Assembly (NCBI GenBank): GCA_002785985.1
Contig: NHNU01000024.1
Span: forward strand, 186,001-250,000
Length of the DNA: 64,000 bases
Source: Microcyclosporella mali
Lineage: Eukaryota > Ascomycota > Dothideomycetes > Mycosphaerellales > Mycosphaerellaceae
Direction of reading: 5' to 3'
In this document: positions 30,543 to 41,066 of the stretch, in pieces
How positions within the stretch are numbered: the stretch's first letter is position 1
Layout of the letters: every line of letters begins with the position of its first letter
The notes under the pieces: model-generated
Seen by the model: only the letters and a program-made list of their open reading frames with translations
The model's database searches: none
What the model was told of the DNA's origin: nothing
Program-made: the position numbers and the translations under genes

Positions 30543-33500
30543 CTAAGATCCAATATCGCTCATCTCCTCATCCTCATCCCGGTCTTCATCACTGGACTCT
30601 TCCTGATGCGGTATCTGCACCTTCATAGAATCCGTCGTCACAGCCCTCTGCAACTCAGCAGGGCGTGCAGGCTTCCTTGCACCCCTTTTGGCTTGTCGGT
30701 ATTTCTCCTTCTCGACATCGCTAGCCGGCGAATTGAAGCCGCTGCCGCCGCCTGCGGTAGCCGCACTACTGCCAGCCGGGATCTCTTCGGCCAGACGCTC
30801 AGCCATGTTGGCGTCATACTCGCGCTCCTGCTGCCGAATGGCCTCAGGGTCGATGTCTCGGGCTGCAGCGAGGAGGTCCAAGGAGCCGTCTGATTCAGCA
30901 TTGGAATCATCGTCATCGTCGTCATCGTCGTCATCGTCATCTTCCTCTTCGTCTGATGAGCTGTAATAGAGCTCTACGGGCTGCGGAGCTGCAGACGGTG
31001 GGAGTGCGCCAGGAGAGTCCGGGACTATAGACATGCTATCGTCGTCCTCTTCGTCCTCTTCGAAAGAGTCCTCGCTCGGGAACAGGCTGAGAGCGGGAGG
31101 CAGATCTGAAGGCGGAAGATCCAGTTTCCTTGCTGCAACAATCTCCTTGTGTACGGCTGCAGAAGCCTTTCGCTTGTGCCCAGACTCCTCGAAGAGACGA
31201 GCAAACATGTTTGGCACGAATTTTGAATGAACTCCTTGTGGCACGGCAGGTGCTTGCTCTTGGTCCAGGCAAGCGTGTCGGCTCTCGACGGAGATTGCGA
31301 AGTTATCGGCAGGCCAGACGCCGCCAATACCTGTCACCTCCAAGTCGATAGGCGCGGCTGGCTGCTTATTCGCGGAGTCGAGAGGTGATCGAGGTGGAAA
31401 AAACAGCTCTAAGGATTCGGGAATTGGATTGTCGACCAGGTCCATCGGGTCAGGCAATTCACTCGCGGCTGCCAATGGACCTCGTTTCTCATAAGACATG
31501 CCTTGGGTGGCAGCTTGCGATTGACCCAACGGAGTCGACGAAGAAGTATTATATATCGGACCATTGACATTACCAGCGTCTGGCTTGCGGTCTCCGCTCA
31601 GGTCGGTGCAAAATCTAGCGTTATTGTAAAAAATGATCGGACCGTCGTCCCGTTTCTTCGTCTTCTTAGGCAATGTGGTGCGCACGCCCGAGCTTGTCAT
31701 GCCAGAAGAGTCACCGGCTGCTGGTGGGAGAAATGGAGAAGACATGGTATCGTCTTCCTCTTCGGAAGACTCGTCCGTATCGTCTGTGCTGTCCTTGTGG
31801 AAGAACATGGGAGTGTAAACCAGCTTGTTGTTCTCAGCATAGGAGAGTCCTGATTTGCCACTTTCGCGGTGCGTCAACTTGGGTCGTTTGCGCGGGCTTC
31901 TTCCGTCAGGAGTATCCATCGCTGTACGACTGTAGACTGAGCTGTCTCCTCCACTGCTGCTGGTGCGCGTGACGGATCGGCCTCCTTTCCACCGTACTTT
32001 GCGTCCGTCGCTCGAGATCTCGAATTTGGAGCTGTGCTCAGACAGAGCTTTCCGAATGAAATCCGAAGTGACATTGATCGTGTGCAGCTGCGCCATGTTG
32101 ATCAGAAGATTGAGGTAGATCCAGCCGTGGCCTTCCTCGAGTGCTTGTTTCGAGTCGAAGTCGAGAGGCGAGAAGCCAAGATGGCGGATGTAGCGTAGGT
32201 TTTCTGCTGGTACCTGCGCACGATGAGGATCAAGATCGAGTGGTCGTGTTGGTCTTTGCTCAGCACTGCCGTGAGCCTTAGATTGAGCGGAAGATTGCTC
32301 GGTTGGATTTTGAGGCTGGTTGTTCCTTGCATAGGAGGTATCTTTTCCTTCTGGTTTTGCAGTATCGGTAGGGTCCGGCATTTCGCGTCGCATGATATGG
32401 GCTTCACGGGTTCCTTCTTGGGACGCATCGGCGCCTTGCGCTTCGCTGGCGAGCTTGTCCGCTCGAGCCGCCATCTGAGATACGTCCTGCTGCTGAAGCG
32501 ACTGCTGATGGCCATTGAGTGCAGCACCCTTGCCTGCAAAGATTTGTTCCAACCGACGGACCACCAGCTTCCTTTTGGCGCGCTCCGTCATGTTGGCCGG
32601 ATTCTGCTGTGGTAGTAGGCCTTCAGGAATATGGTGGAGGTAGGAGTGAATGTTCTGCCGCCTTGATGCTGCTGAGGATGGGATCTGTTTCTGCCGTGTC
32701 TCGTTGCCAGACTGAGCCGAGGAGCCTTGACCAGACGCTGACATGGATGCATAGGCGGAATCGGTATTCTGTAGGGACGCCTGCGATGATGCTGTGTTCT
32801 GCAGCTTGAGGGTAGGTGGAAGGCCTCCATAGCCGGCGGCGGGAAAGCCTGGAGCACCCAGACTGGATGCAAAATTGCGCAATGTCTCTTCCAACTCCCG
32901 CTTCTTGTCGGCAGGAAGCCCATGTATCCTGACCTCGAACAACTTCTCGTCCCGGAGGTGCGAGTCGTGGAGCTTCTCATATCTCTTCAGTCTCCGCTTC
33001 AGTTTTTTGTTCTCAATGGTGAGATCGTCAATGACACCACGATAGTCTTCGGTGCTGCTACCGTCTGTGCCCAGTTGTGGAATGCCCGTCCTCAGTGGCA
33101 GTGTGGGTTGGAGGATGTTTCGGAGCTGCTGCTGCATGTCAGGCGGCGTCTCGGAGGAGGATGAGTTGCGCATGAAGAATGGCGGCTCATTGTCGGCCAA
33201 GGTGTTGCTGTTGTCACGGACGTCGAGGTTGGAGTTGTCGAACCATTTCTCGGCGTTGCTGCTCTCGCCCGAGCTATCCTTCGCCAAGGGCAGAAGACTG
33301 GAGGGCGAGTCGCTCTTTCCTGAAGCAGTCTTCCCATTGCTAGCGCCGTTGCTGTCGCTGGAGGAAGCGTCGCTCTGTCGCTTGGCAAAGTGCGCTTGTG
33401 CATGTGAGATTTCGGGGTGACGTCGACGCGGGGAGTGGAGCAGCGACACTGAGCGGTGGGCAGGAGGACGGCGAGGGTGGTGCTTCGAGGAGGAGTATGA

Positions 33501-33575
33501 AGAGACAGCAGGCGGAGGCGCGGAAATGACAGGCGGTGTCATGGTTATAGTGGGTTGTGGGCGTCCGTCGGCCAT
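30543..33575 (-). CDS. frq: Frequency clock protein (FRQ)
   Basis: Single exon, 1010 aa, matching FRQ length in other ascomycetes. Recognised by KHHPRRPPAHRSVSLLHSPR (about 31-50), the KWFDNSN and NEPPFF motifs (110-134), a coiled coil (about 178-212, DDLTIENKKLKRRLKRYEKL) needed for dimerisation, and the conserved core LGFSPLDF ... YLNLLINMAQLHTINVT ... KFEISSDGRKVRWKGG (about 460-530). Ser/Pro-rich, phosphosite- and PEST-like stretches surround these. The C-terminus carries a long run of acidic residues ending in about twelve Asp. FRQ is the negative arm of the circadian oscillator; it binds FRH and CK1 and inhibits the White Collar complex (Neurospora knowledge). Start ATG at 33575 is preceded by a long leader region. 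Confidence 0.95.
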   Translation of the reverse strand: MADGRPQPTITMTPPVISAPPPAVSSYSSSKHHPRRPPAHRSVSLLHSPRRRHPEISHAQAHFAKRQSDASSSDSNGASNGKTASGKSDSPSSLLPLAKDSSGESSNAEKWFDNSNLDVRDNSNTLADNEPPFFMRNSSSSETPPDMQQQLRNILQPTLPLRTGIPQLGTDGSSTEDYRGVIDDLTIENKKLKRRLKRYEKLHDSHLRDEKLFEVRIHGLPADKKRELEETLRNFASSLGAPGFPAAGYGGLPPTLKLQNTASSQASLQNTDSAYASMSASGQGSSAQSGNETRQKQIPSSAASRRQNIHSYLHHIPEGLLPQQNPANMTERAKRKLVVRRLEQIFAGKGAALNGHQQSLQQQDVSQMAARADKLASEAQGADASQEGTREAHIMRREMPDPTDTAKPEGKDTSYARNNQPQNPTEQSSAQSKAHGSAEQRPTRPLDLDPHRAQVPAENLRYIRHLGFSPLDFDSKQALEEGHGWIYLNLLINMAQLHTINVTSDFIRKALSEHSSKFEISSDGRKVRWKGGRSVTRTSSSGGDSSVYSRTAMDTPDGRSPRKRPKLTHRESGKSGLSYAENNKLVYTPMFFHKDSTDDTDESSEEEDDTMSSPFLPPAAGDSSGMTSSGVRTTLPKKTKKRDDGPIIFYNNARFCTDLSGDRKPDAGNVNGPIYNTSSSTPLGQSQAATQGMSYEKRGPLAAASELPDPMDLVDNPIPESLELFFPPRSPLDSANKQPAAPIDLEVTGIGGVWPADNFAISVESRHACLDQEQAPAVPQGVHSKFVPNMFARLFEESGHKRKASAAVHKEIVAARKLDLPPSDLPPALSLFPSEDSFEEDEEDDDSMSIVPDSPGALPPSAAPQPVELYYSSSDEEEDDDDDDDDDDDDSNAESDGSLDLLAAARDIDPEAIRQQEREYDANMAERLAEEIPAGSSAATAGGGSGFNSPASDVEKEKYRQAKRGARKPARPAELQRAVTTDSMKVQIPHQEESSDEDRDEDEEMSDIGS

Positions 33576-35376
33576 GATGTCGATATAGAAAGGTCAAGGC
33601 GAGAGCGGATAGGAACCCATCTGTGCCGGGGGGGGAAAGCCTGTTGTTCGGGGCAAGGCTTGTGGAAGGCGTATGGGTATGGATGATGAATACCTGGAAA
33701 ATGTGCCTGGTGATGGATGTCGTTGAGGGTGTAGTCTCTCACACCCATGGAAGTCAAGAAGGATAGCGCTGGGTGGTGATGGGTAGAGGATAGGTTGACA
33801 AGCAAGATGAGACTCGTGTAGTACTACTACTGGCAAGCGGCATCGCGCGCATCGAAGATGGTACGGTTGGCCAGGGGGGTGGGTTTGTGGTGTGGTGTCT
33901 CAGAGAGCAGTGCAGCGTGGGAGGGATTATTCGCCTTCACGTCACACCAGAGGGAACAGTCAACATACAGGCCCATATCTCAGCAGCAGCGGGCCATCGG
34001 TGTCGAACGGACGTGCGTACAGAGAGCAGCTGGCCTGGCCATCGGCGGTGTGGTAGGCGAGGGCGAGGGCATCACGATTTCGAGATTTGATACGTTACGA
34101 TTTCGATTGAGTCCAGACGCGCGCTCCATGCAGTCACACCCATAGCGAGCGAGGGTCATCGTCTCATCTTCGGACGTGTATGCCCGCCGCCGGCCCCGAT
34201 CGCCGCGCCCTTTGCCAAGCCCAGAAAGCGCAGTCACGATCGAGCAGTTTGCAGTGCTGCAGTCATGAAGAAGGAAGGGCGCACTTCGTACCAACTCTTT
34301 GCTAAAACACCGCATGACAAAGACATTGGAGATCGCCGATGTATCGCGTGCATCACACATCGCCTGGACCGGCCCATCATCAATCACGCTGCATCACCAT
34401 ATAAACCACTGCTACCCCTCATGGTCTCGAACAGTAGAGGTCTGAATGCATGCAAATGACTCGCTATTGCCCTCGCTCTCGCACATCTCGTTGTTCGCCC
34501 TCACCAGCAGCGGCGGCGACTTCCTCCTGTGGTGCTACCAGCAGTTATCATCAGAGGAGGCAGCGCTGTGAGGGAATCCGCCATGCGTGATACTCACGAT
34601 GTCAACTTCGATGCAGGCCTGCGCATCGATGCTCACCAATGTCTAAAGTTGGGGACGGCGATCTAGATGCGGCCCATAAAGAGCGTCATTTCATCACTTC
34701 ATCGGCGATGTACTTCGGAACAACCACCGCATGGCACGTGCTCTCGATGCGGCTCTGCGACGTGCTCAGGTACTTCTCCGATTGGCTCTCCCTCTTGTCC
34801 TGCTTGATCTTTGTGTGAATGACGAATGACGGTACGGGATGGCTTTCACTGCACATGTGTACATGCAATAATCGGTGCGGGACACGACTTCCTGAAGTAT
34901 GCCAGCGGTCACAAAGTGATTAATGGCTCTCGCATTGTTGTCGCCGTCCCGTGCTCAGTGATCTCAACATGGAAGATCGGTCTCGAAAACAACGCTGCGA
35001 TCTGTGTGTGTGTTCCATCTGCGAAGATCATCGGAACAAACGACGACGATCTATGGGCGCATCCGTGGGAGCGGAACTTCGATCAGCGATCCAGTACTGA
35101 GCACATGAGCAATATCTGTGCTATGGAGTCAGAGCCGAAACGCTTCATACCTTCAGCATTTTCTGGGTGTGGCTTCCACGTGCACCGACAGCACTCAAGT
35201 CGGACAAGATCGTCGCATCTATATGTATCACGGTACGTAGAAGAGCGATATCCTGACAAGACCTACTACATGCAGGCTTACAGCCTCTACCATTTCCAAG
35301 AACGTGATTGTACATGGTCCTATCATCGTCAATCCTCACAAGCACTATCAAAACAACACAATCCCCTTCCACCCCA
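33576..35376. promoter_or_regulatory. Long upstream region of frq
   Basis: 1.8 kb without a convincing gene. The frq promoter and long 5' leader should lie here on the minus strand; several small ATG-initiated minus frames (e.g. 33836-33594, 34387-33980) could be upstream ORFs, as known for Neurospora frq. GATCGCCG occurs at 34198 and 34331 and GATCG at 34237, possible GATC-type sites for GATA-family White Collar proteins (inference). Confidence 0.4.
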
Positions 35377-36837
35377 TCAACTCTTCCCATCCAGATACTC
35401 ATAATCCTCCGCAACAACCAACCTCCTCGCAGCCGCACTCCCACCTTGCACAAACGTCGCCAACAGATTCTTCATCTCCACACTCAACCTCTCATAAACC
35501 TGTCGATCCGCTCCCTCCAAAATGGGCGTCTTGACCCATTCCTCATATCCGCCAAACAACAGCGGCGTCTCCATACAATGCGCTGCTCGAAACCTGCTCC
35601 CCTTGGGATACCACTCGAGGCGAAAAGCCACCGACTGACCGCCGTCTTTGAGGTACTGCCGATGCATCGCCTTCGAGCCGTGTGCGAAATTCTGATACGT
35701 GAAGATCCTGCTCAAGCCCAGCAGAATGTACCGGCCCGGCGCTCCGATCTTGGTGAGAGGGTTCGTGATGGGGATCATCATGAGGAAGGGCAGCACGTCG
35801 TGCTTCGTCCAGCCGATCATGATGGGGATCTTCGCCGCTCGCTCTTTCAGTAACCTCGCGTTGGCTTTCGCCGGAGGCATAGGCGTCTGGCCTGCTTTCA
35901 CGTAGAAGCCCGGAGCGAGAAGCCCGCCTCTCTTCGTCGTTTCGAGAATCTGCGCGCCGATGGTCATGATCTCGTCTGTCGTCGCTGTCGCTAGGTCTTT
36001 GCCCGCGGGCACTTTGACATTCCTCCCGATGACCACTGGCTTTCGGTATGGACTGTGAAATAAGCCAAATGGACTACTCATCAACACAGCTCGATGGAAC
36101 AAGCCCTCTGTCCCATCGGCTAGCAACAACGAATACACCGAGTCCGCGCCCGCCGACTGTCCAAACACCGTCACGCGTTGCGGATCGCCTCCGAAAGCCG
36201 CGACATTCTGCTGAATCCATTTGAGCCCGGCGATTTGATCCATCAATCCCAGATTCGCCGGCGCCACGCCCGGAATCTCAGCATATCCGAACATTCCGAG
36301 ACGATACTGGATGCTGACCACCACGATCCCCCTCCTCGCGATCCCTCTCGTGTCGTACAAATTCAAATCTGCCGTCCCGCAAACATACGCGCCGCCGTGG
36401 ATCCAAGCCAACACAGGCAGATTCTTCGCATCCGCTGGCGCCACCACATTCACCGTCAGACAATCCTCCGATGTAGGTCTGTCCAGACGAACCATTTCGC
36501 CCAGAGGCTCGAAATCAAAGGGCAGTTGTGGACATAGCGGGCCGGGTCGCGTGCAGTCTATGGCTTCCGTCCATGGCGAGGAGACTGGGGCCGGAGGCGT
36601 GAAGCGTTTCTGCTCCGAGTGTTTGATTCCTTGCGCGACAATCAGGTCGTCTTCTTCGCGCAGTGCGGTGATGGGTCCGAGAGGGAGATGAATGGTGACG
36701 ATACTGGATTCATGCTGTGGTGGGACTTTCTCCCTTGCCGTCTCGGTGTCTTGCTGCTGCGGTGGTGCATGTATCTTCTCCTCGGCATTCGACGTCGAAT
36801 TGCTTCCTTCCTGCACCTGTACTTTTTCAGTTTCCAT
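35377..36837 (-). CDS. Type-B carboxylesterase/lipase family protein
   Basis: Single exon, 486 aa, alpha/beta hydrolase of the COesterase family (PF00135). Visible: oxyanion-hole HGGAY (147-151), nucleophile Ser228 in FGQSAGA, LGLMDQIAGLKWIQQNVAAF (196-215) and the candidate catalytic His420 in RAAHCMETPLLFG. Where most members have KDEG carrying the acid Glu, this protein has TKHDV (Asp347), so an Asp may be the charge-relay acid. The first 45 residues are hydrophilic and Gln/Glu-rich with no signal peptide, so an intracellular enzyme is likely. The substrate is unknown. A CTTT microsatellite abuts the start codon. Confidence 0.9.
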   Translation of the reverse strand: METEKVQVQEGSNSTSNAEEKIHAPPQQQDTETAREKVPPQHESSIVTIHLPLGPITALREEDDLIVAQGIKHSEQKRFTPPAPVSSPWTEAIDCTRPGPLCPQLPFDFEPLGEMVRLDRPTSEDCLTVNVVAPADAKNLPVLAWIHGGAYVCGTADLNLYDTRGIARRGIVVVSIQYRLGMFGYAEIPGVAPANLGLMDQIAGLKWIQQNVAAFGGDPQRVTVFGQSAGADSVYSLLLADGTEGLFHRAVLMSSPFGLFHSPYRKPVVIGRNVKVPAGKDLATATTDEIMTIGAQILETTKRGGLLAPGFYVKAGQTPMPPAKANARLLKERAAKIPIMIGWTKHDVLPFLMMIPITNPLTKIGAPGRYILLGLSRIFTYQNFAHGSKAMHRQYLKDGGQSVAFRLEWYPKGSRFRAAHCMETPLLFGGYEEWVKTPILEGADRQVYERLSVEMKNLLATFVQGGSAAARRLVVAEDYEYLDGKS

Positions 36838-36847
36838 GTTTTTTTTT

Positions 36848-36883
<36 letters not shown>

Positions 36884-36886
36884 TCC
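36838..36886 (+). repeat. (CTTT)n microsatellite directly at the esterase start
   Basis: An oligo-T tract followed by about nine CTTT units; on the sense strand of the esterase this is an AAAG-rich 5' leader immediately before the ATG. Confidence 0.9.
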
Positions 36887-38151
36887 TCTTCTTTCTTTCA
36901 CTTTCCTTCCTTTCTGCTGAAGACTTGCAGTATAGCAATAATAATAAGAAAGATTATACAACCACAGAAGCTATGATTTCCCTAATTGAAAAAAAAAAGA
37001 ATTGGACACAGAATCGCTAATTGTCTCTCTGCTCCCACTGCTGATCTTTCTTTCATGTTCTGTTCACCGTATATCAACGTGCTGGGTAACATATAAGGAG
37101 TGGAGACGAAACGAAGTGACTCGAGAAAGATAAAGGGGTGGCCCTCCTCTCATCACCCGTGCCGTGCCGTGGCGTGGTGTGTGGATGCGAACAAGAATTT
37201 TGAGAATTAACCGTTGCGACCAGAGACGTTTCATCATATCATCGCTCCTCGCACTAATAAGAAAAGAGCTGGAGGAGGAGGAGGAGGAGTCCCCGTCCGT
37301 CCCCCCCATACATACATGCCTCGGCTCGTGGATTAGACGGGATTGGGTTTGATGATCTGCAACTGAAGTACATAATATACAAAACCTAGTTCTACTTCCA
37401 GTTTTTGCGCGAAGAAAGAATTGAATTCGAGCATCTCTGAAATCACGATTATTCTTCCTTGCACTTTTTTCATCATCATTATTTGTACATGCGACGTCTT
37501 ATTGTCGCGAGGGAAAGGGTTCGGTGGTAGTAGTGGAGGAAGAATGTGGCTGATATCTACTTCGGGGGAAACGTGGAGATAAGGTGTCTCGAGGTTTCGC
37601 TGACTGAAGAGCTGGCTTTCTCATTGTACGAGCACACGAGTCTGCGATGTATAGGCTTCGATATGAGCGAGGTGGAAGAGGACTTCGAATGTTAGCTGGG
37701 TTGGAACATGTTCGTGTACCTGGTGATGACTTGAGACGATCGTTCAGCATGCTGGAAGTCGGGGTGGAAGCCCCCGGGGGTTCTGACATGGAGCAGCCTG
37801 ATGAGAGAAGGTTGTTCGGTCCGCCAGAATAGCAGCAGTTCGACATCGTAGCGCCCGTGTCCTCCATGAGTCGTGGGCACGTTGTCTCACGCTGCTGTGT
37901 CCCAATCACAGTGAGCTTCACCAAACAAAAAGCAAGGTTTGTACGAGTGACAGGCGTAAAAACAGTTCCGCCATACATTGACCAGATCGCAAATACTATA
38001 GCCTCTGCCATAACCGATGGCCCCAAACGCCATGCGCCGTGCTTTCTCATGCAACCGGACGAAGCAGAACGCCGCAATACCACTGTTCCCCATACCACAT
38101 TCTCTTGTGTCCCCATTCCGGTGTACTCGTTTCCAAACCTCTTCTTCTTTC
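36887..38151. other. Spacer upstream of the esterase, downstream of CYSTM gene
   Basis: A minus-strand open frame (38182-37499) continues past the CYSTM tail in another frame and has no recognisable features. A short (GAG)n tract lies at about 37271-37289. No supported gene. Confidence 0.45.
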
Positions 38152-38660
38152 TTAGAACAAGATATCCAAACAGCAGCAACAAGCCAGTGCACCCATAATA
38201 CCAGCACCTGCGAGAAAAAAAGAAGAAACCTCGTCAGCACTCGCCCTCCTTCTGCAATCTTCATACTCCCCTATATCCTCAAGACTTACAACATCCACCC
38301 GCTCCACCCATGCCACTCTGCTGTGGCGGTTGCTGCTGATAATACCCCGCAGGCGGCTGCTGCTGATACATCATCGGCTGGCCCTGTGGCGGGTACATTC
38401 CCTGCTGCTGCTGGTAGGGCGCGGGCTGCTGTCCCCACTGTCCTTGCGGTGGAGGCGAGCCATAGTAATTGGCGTTGCCGCGCGGGTCGGAGTAGCCTTG
38501 GTCTTGGTAGACGGGCTGCGGTTGCGAGGGGTAGCCTGGCGGAGGACCTTCGGGCGCGGACTGTGGATTGCGACGGTCTGTTGTCAGTAGGATTCTTCTC
38601 TGGTGCCTGGAGGGTGAGTTGTTGTGGGAGATGGAGAGGACATACGTATTTCTGCGACAT
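38152..38660 (-). CDS. CYSTM-type small cysteine-rich transmembrane module protein
   Basis: Pro/Gln/Tyr-rich N-terminal part (RNPQSAPEGPPPGYPSQ, then repeated PPQGQ/YQQQ) and, after an intron at 38289-38208, a tail GAGGCCAGIMGALACCCCLD followed by ILF-stop. This is the signature of the CYSTM family (PF12734): a Cys-rich membrane-embedded C-terminus, linked to stress tolerance in fungi and plants. The start is probably the ATG at 38660 (MSQKY) with an intron to about 38600-38578; the exact first splice is unresolved (donor gtatgt at 38645 or a weaker one at 38641). About 120 aa. The last intron and stop (38154-38152) are well supported. Confidence 0.8.
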
Positions 38661-39358
38661 TGTTGGGTCGTAGGGCGCTTGTGGATCAGTGACAATGTAG
38701 GCGCAAATTCGATCAGACAAATGCGAAGCACAACGAGAAGATGTTGATGATGATAGTGGTCAAGATCAGGTGTATGGCGATGCGCGGCTATGGGAGTGTA
38801 TGTAGGCGAACTACACGAGCCAGTGGACAAGCGGACCAGGGATGACGAATACCTTTGCTCGGCATGCGCGGAACGGTTCTCTGGGCATTGATCCAGTGCT
38901 GCGCCTCTTCTTCTGGTCCATACATACTAGTCTTCAGCATGCGTAATGAAAGAAGCGCATGCTCGGTGTGGCGTGGCGTGGCGTGGCGAAGCTGTTGGCT
39001 GTCAGCTGTGGTTGATGACATGCTGCTGAGCACTCTACGATGAACTGGTGTTCGTGGATCGAAGTCGAGTCTGAAATACATGCGGTGCATGGATTAACGC
39101 AGGGAAGAGCGTCGCGTCGGCATCGACGCCACAACGTCTGTCCCGGGCCCGGATCGTTCAAGAGCTAGCTACATGTATCCCAGGTTGCGTTCTAATACAC
39201 CAGATTTATCGAAAACATCGTGCCCTCGAAGATTTGAAAGTCATCAATAGAAGTCTCATTTTGAACCACTGACAAGGAAAAGAGACTATATATCGAATTG
39301 AATACACAATGTGACCCTCCGCGAATTTCCATACCTTTTTGGGCAGACACCACAGTTG
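38661..39358. other. Spacer
   Basis: No supported gene. Short imperfect GTGGC tandem at about 38970-38988. Confidence 0.4.
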
Positions 39359-40405
39359 CTATGCCGCAGCGCAGATCATCTTGCTCACCAACGTCCCATT
39401 CAACCCAAGCCCATCCATACCCTCAACCTTTAAATTCTGGCACAACCACGTCCGATAACCCTGCACACTGCTCACGTTCTGAACAAAGATAGCGAACATC
39501 CTACTGTTCCACTCCATGATAGCCTCCATGCCCTCGGCATAACACGGCGGCTTTTGAAGCTCACAGATTGTGTTGTGAACCGCATGGCCATTCAGATCCA
39601 GATTGTCGAATTTCGACAGAGCTGAGGGGAGGTGCGCACATAATAGATTGAGAGTCGACTCAGAGGTCGCCACTGAGGCGTACTGCATAGCATACAATTT
39701 ACTCGCTGCGGCGACAAAGGCTGTCGTTGCGTCTTTGTTGGCATTCGCGCCTGCAAATGGTGCTGGTAACGGAGCTGATGACGCTGATGCACAGATTGTA
39801 TCGATGATGGTATTATCGCTGATATTGAAGGATGCGATCAGGGCATGGTCGAGGTTGTTGCAGAGGTACGACGAGATGATAGGATCGGCAGTGTCGAAGG
39901 AGTTGTTCATTAGGGTCGTGTAGATGCCGGTCGTAATGTTGCGTATATTGGGCAGAGCAGTCGAGGGATTTGGTTTTGTAGATTGGCAAACGACATCTGA
40001 AGGCGCGGCAATCAGTTCCAGCTCTGCTCACGAGTCATAGCAAGCATATGCCTCTTACTCTTGATGTTTCCCAGCACCAGTCCCTCATCTCCCCAAGTGC
40101 CGTAATTGACACCGGAATCGGGAAACATTCCATTCATATCGTTGCAGATGGCATTGAGTGCGTCGTCACTGGTTGCAGCGCCAGCAAGTTGCCACCCGAA
40201 GAGAGTCGACTGGTTTTCTTTCAATTGTGTGGCGGCATCCTTCTCGCTACAATCTTCTTCTGCTGTTCCAGTTCAGTCCTGGCACAATGGTTACAAAGCT
40301 GCATCAGCCCGAACCTTTGGTAGTATTCCCAGCTGGAATGGCAAGAGCAGAGATGCCAGTCGTCAGAGCCATCATGGCCACGAAGAGTGCGCTGGGGTGT
40401 TGCAT
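39359..40405 (-). CDS. Secreted Cys-containing N-glycoprotein, function unknown
   Basis: Three exons: 40405-40315, 40262-40059 and 39996-39359. The introns are 52 and 62 nt and the phases close to 310 aa. A clear signal peptide (MQHPSALFVAMMALTTGISA, cleavage near ALA-IP) precedes NTTKAEEDCSEKDAATQLKE. Cysteines are spread through the mature chain (CNDMNGMF, VVCQST, YLCNNL, CELQKPPCY, WLCQNL) and several sequons occur (NTT, NQS, NIT, NNS, NVS, NGT). The C-terminus is KMICAAA. No known domain. It is a candidate extracellular protein; a role in host interaction cannot be judged here. Confidence 0.85.
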
Positions 40406-41066
40406 GCTGGCTGTATTGACTTGTTTCGCAATTTTGTGATTGTTCGGTATTTTGCTTCTGTATGTCGTCGAATTGCACCGATCAAAGTATCCGGCGTCTG
40501 TTTATTGCATATATCAACGACTCCGATCAGCAGGAAAGCGACGAAAAGCGAGCGACTTAAAGTTAGAAGGGAAGGAACGAATATATCAACGAAGTTCAAC
40601 TTCGGGATCACCTGTCAAAGGCACATATGAACTTGCAGAGTGAGGATCGAAGTTGAGGTAAGAACAACGATAAACTGCTCCTAACAGTCGAGCTCTCGCA
40701 ACACTTCTATACACACCGGAAGCGAAATGCGTGTTCCCCCTAGTTTGGTTTCATGTGAGCATCGTCCATTTCGTGGCTTGCAAGTAGCTCTTATTCGGTA
40801 GCTAGGCGCTTGCGGTACGTGCGGAGATGCGTTTCACGTGGTTGGAGAAGTGTCAAATCCCGTCTTTGGGATCACTAAGACCAGGTCACGGCCACGTCTA
40901 GCCCATCACACTGCGCGCGCCATTGCGGTTTCGAGTCACATGGGCGGTGCATCCCCAGGTACCGCAGGATTAACTTACCTTTGCGCATAATTTTCGTCCT
41001 TTTCGTTGGCATGCCAGATGGTGTCTTCAAGAGTTTTATTCATACATATGTACAACATACTCCCAT
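40406..41066. other. Spacer
   Basis: Promoter of the secreted-protein gene and 3' flank of the complex I gene; nothing else recognised. Confidence 0.45.

Noticed and set aside
34826..35404. Plus-strand open frame of 192 codons upstream of frq
   Set aside because: No recognisable features; overlaps the 3' end of the esterase gene in antisense.
37499..38182. Minus-strand frame of 227 codons beyond the CYSTM tail
   Set aside because: Shares sequence with the CYSTM terminal exon in another frame, Ser/Arg low complexity, no domain.
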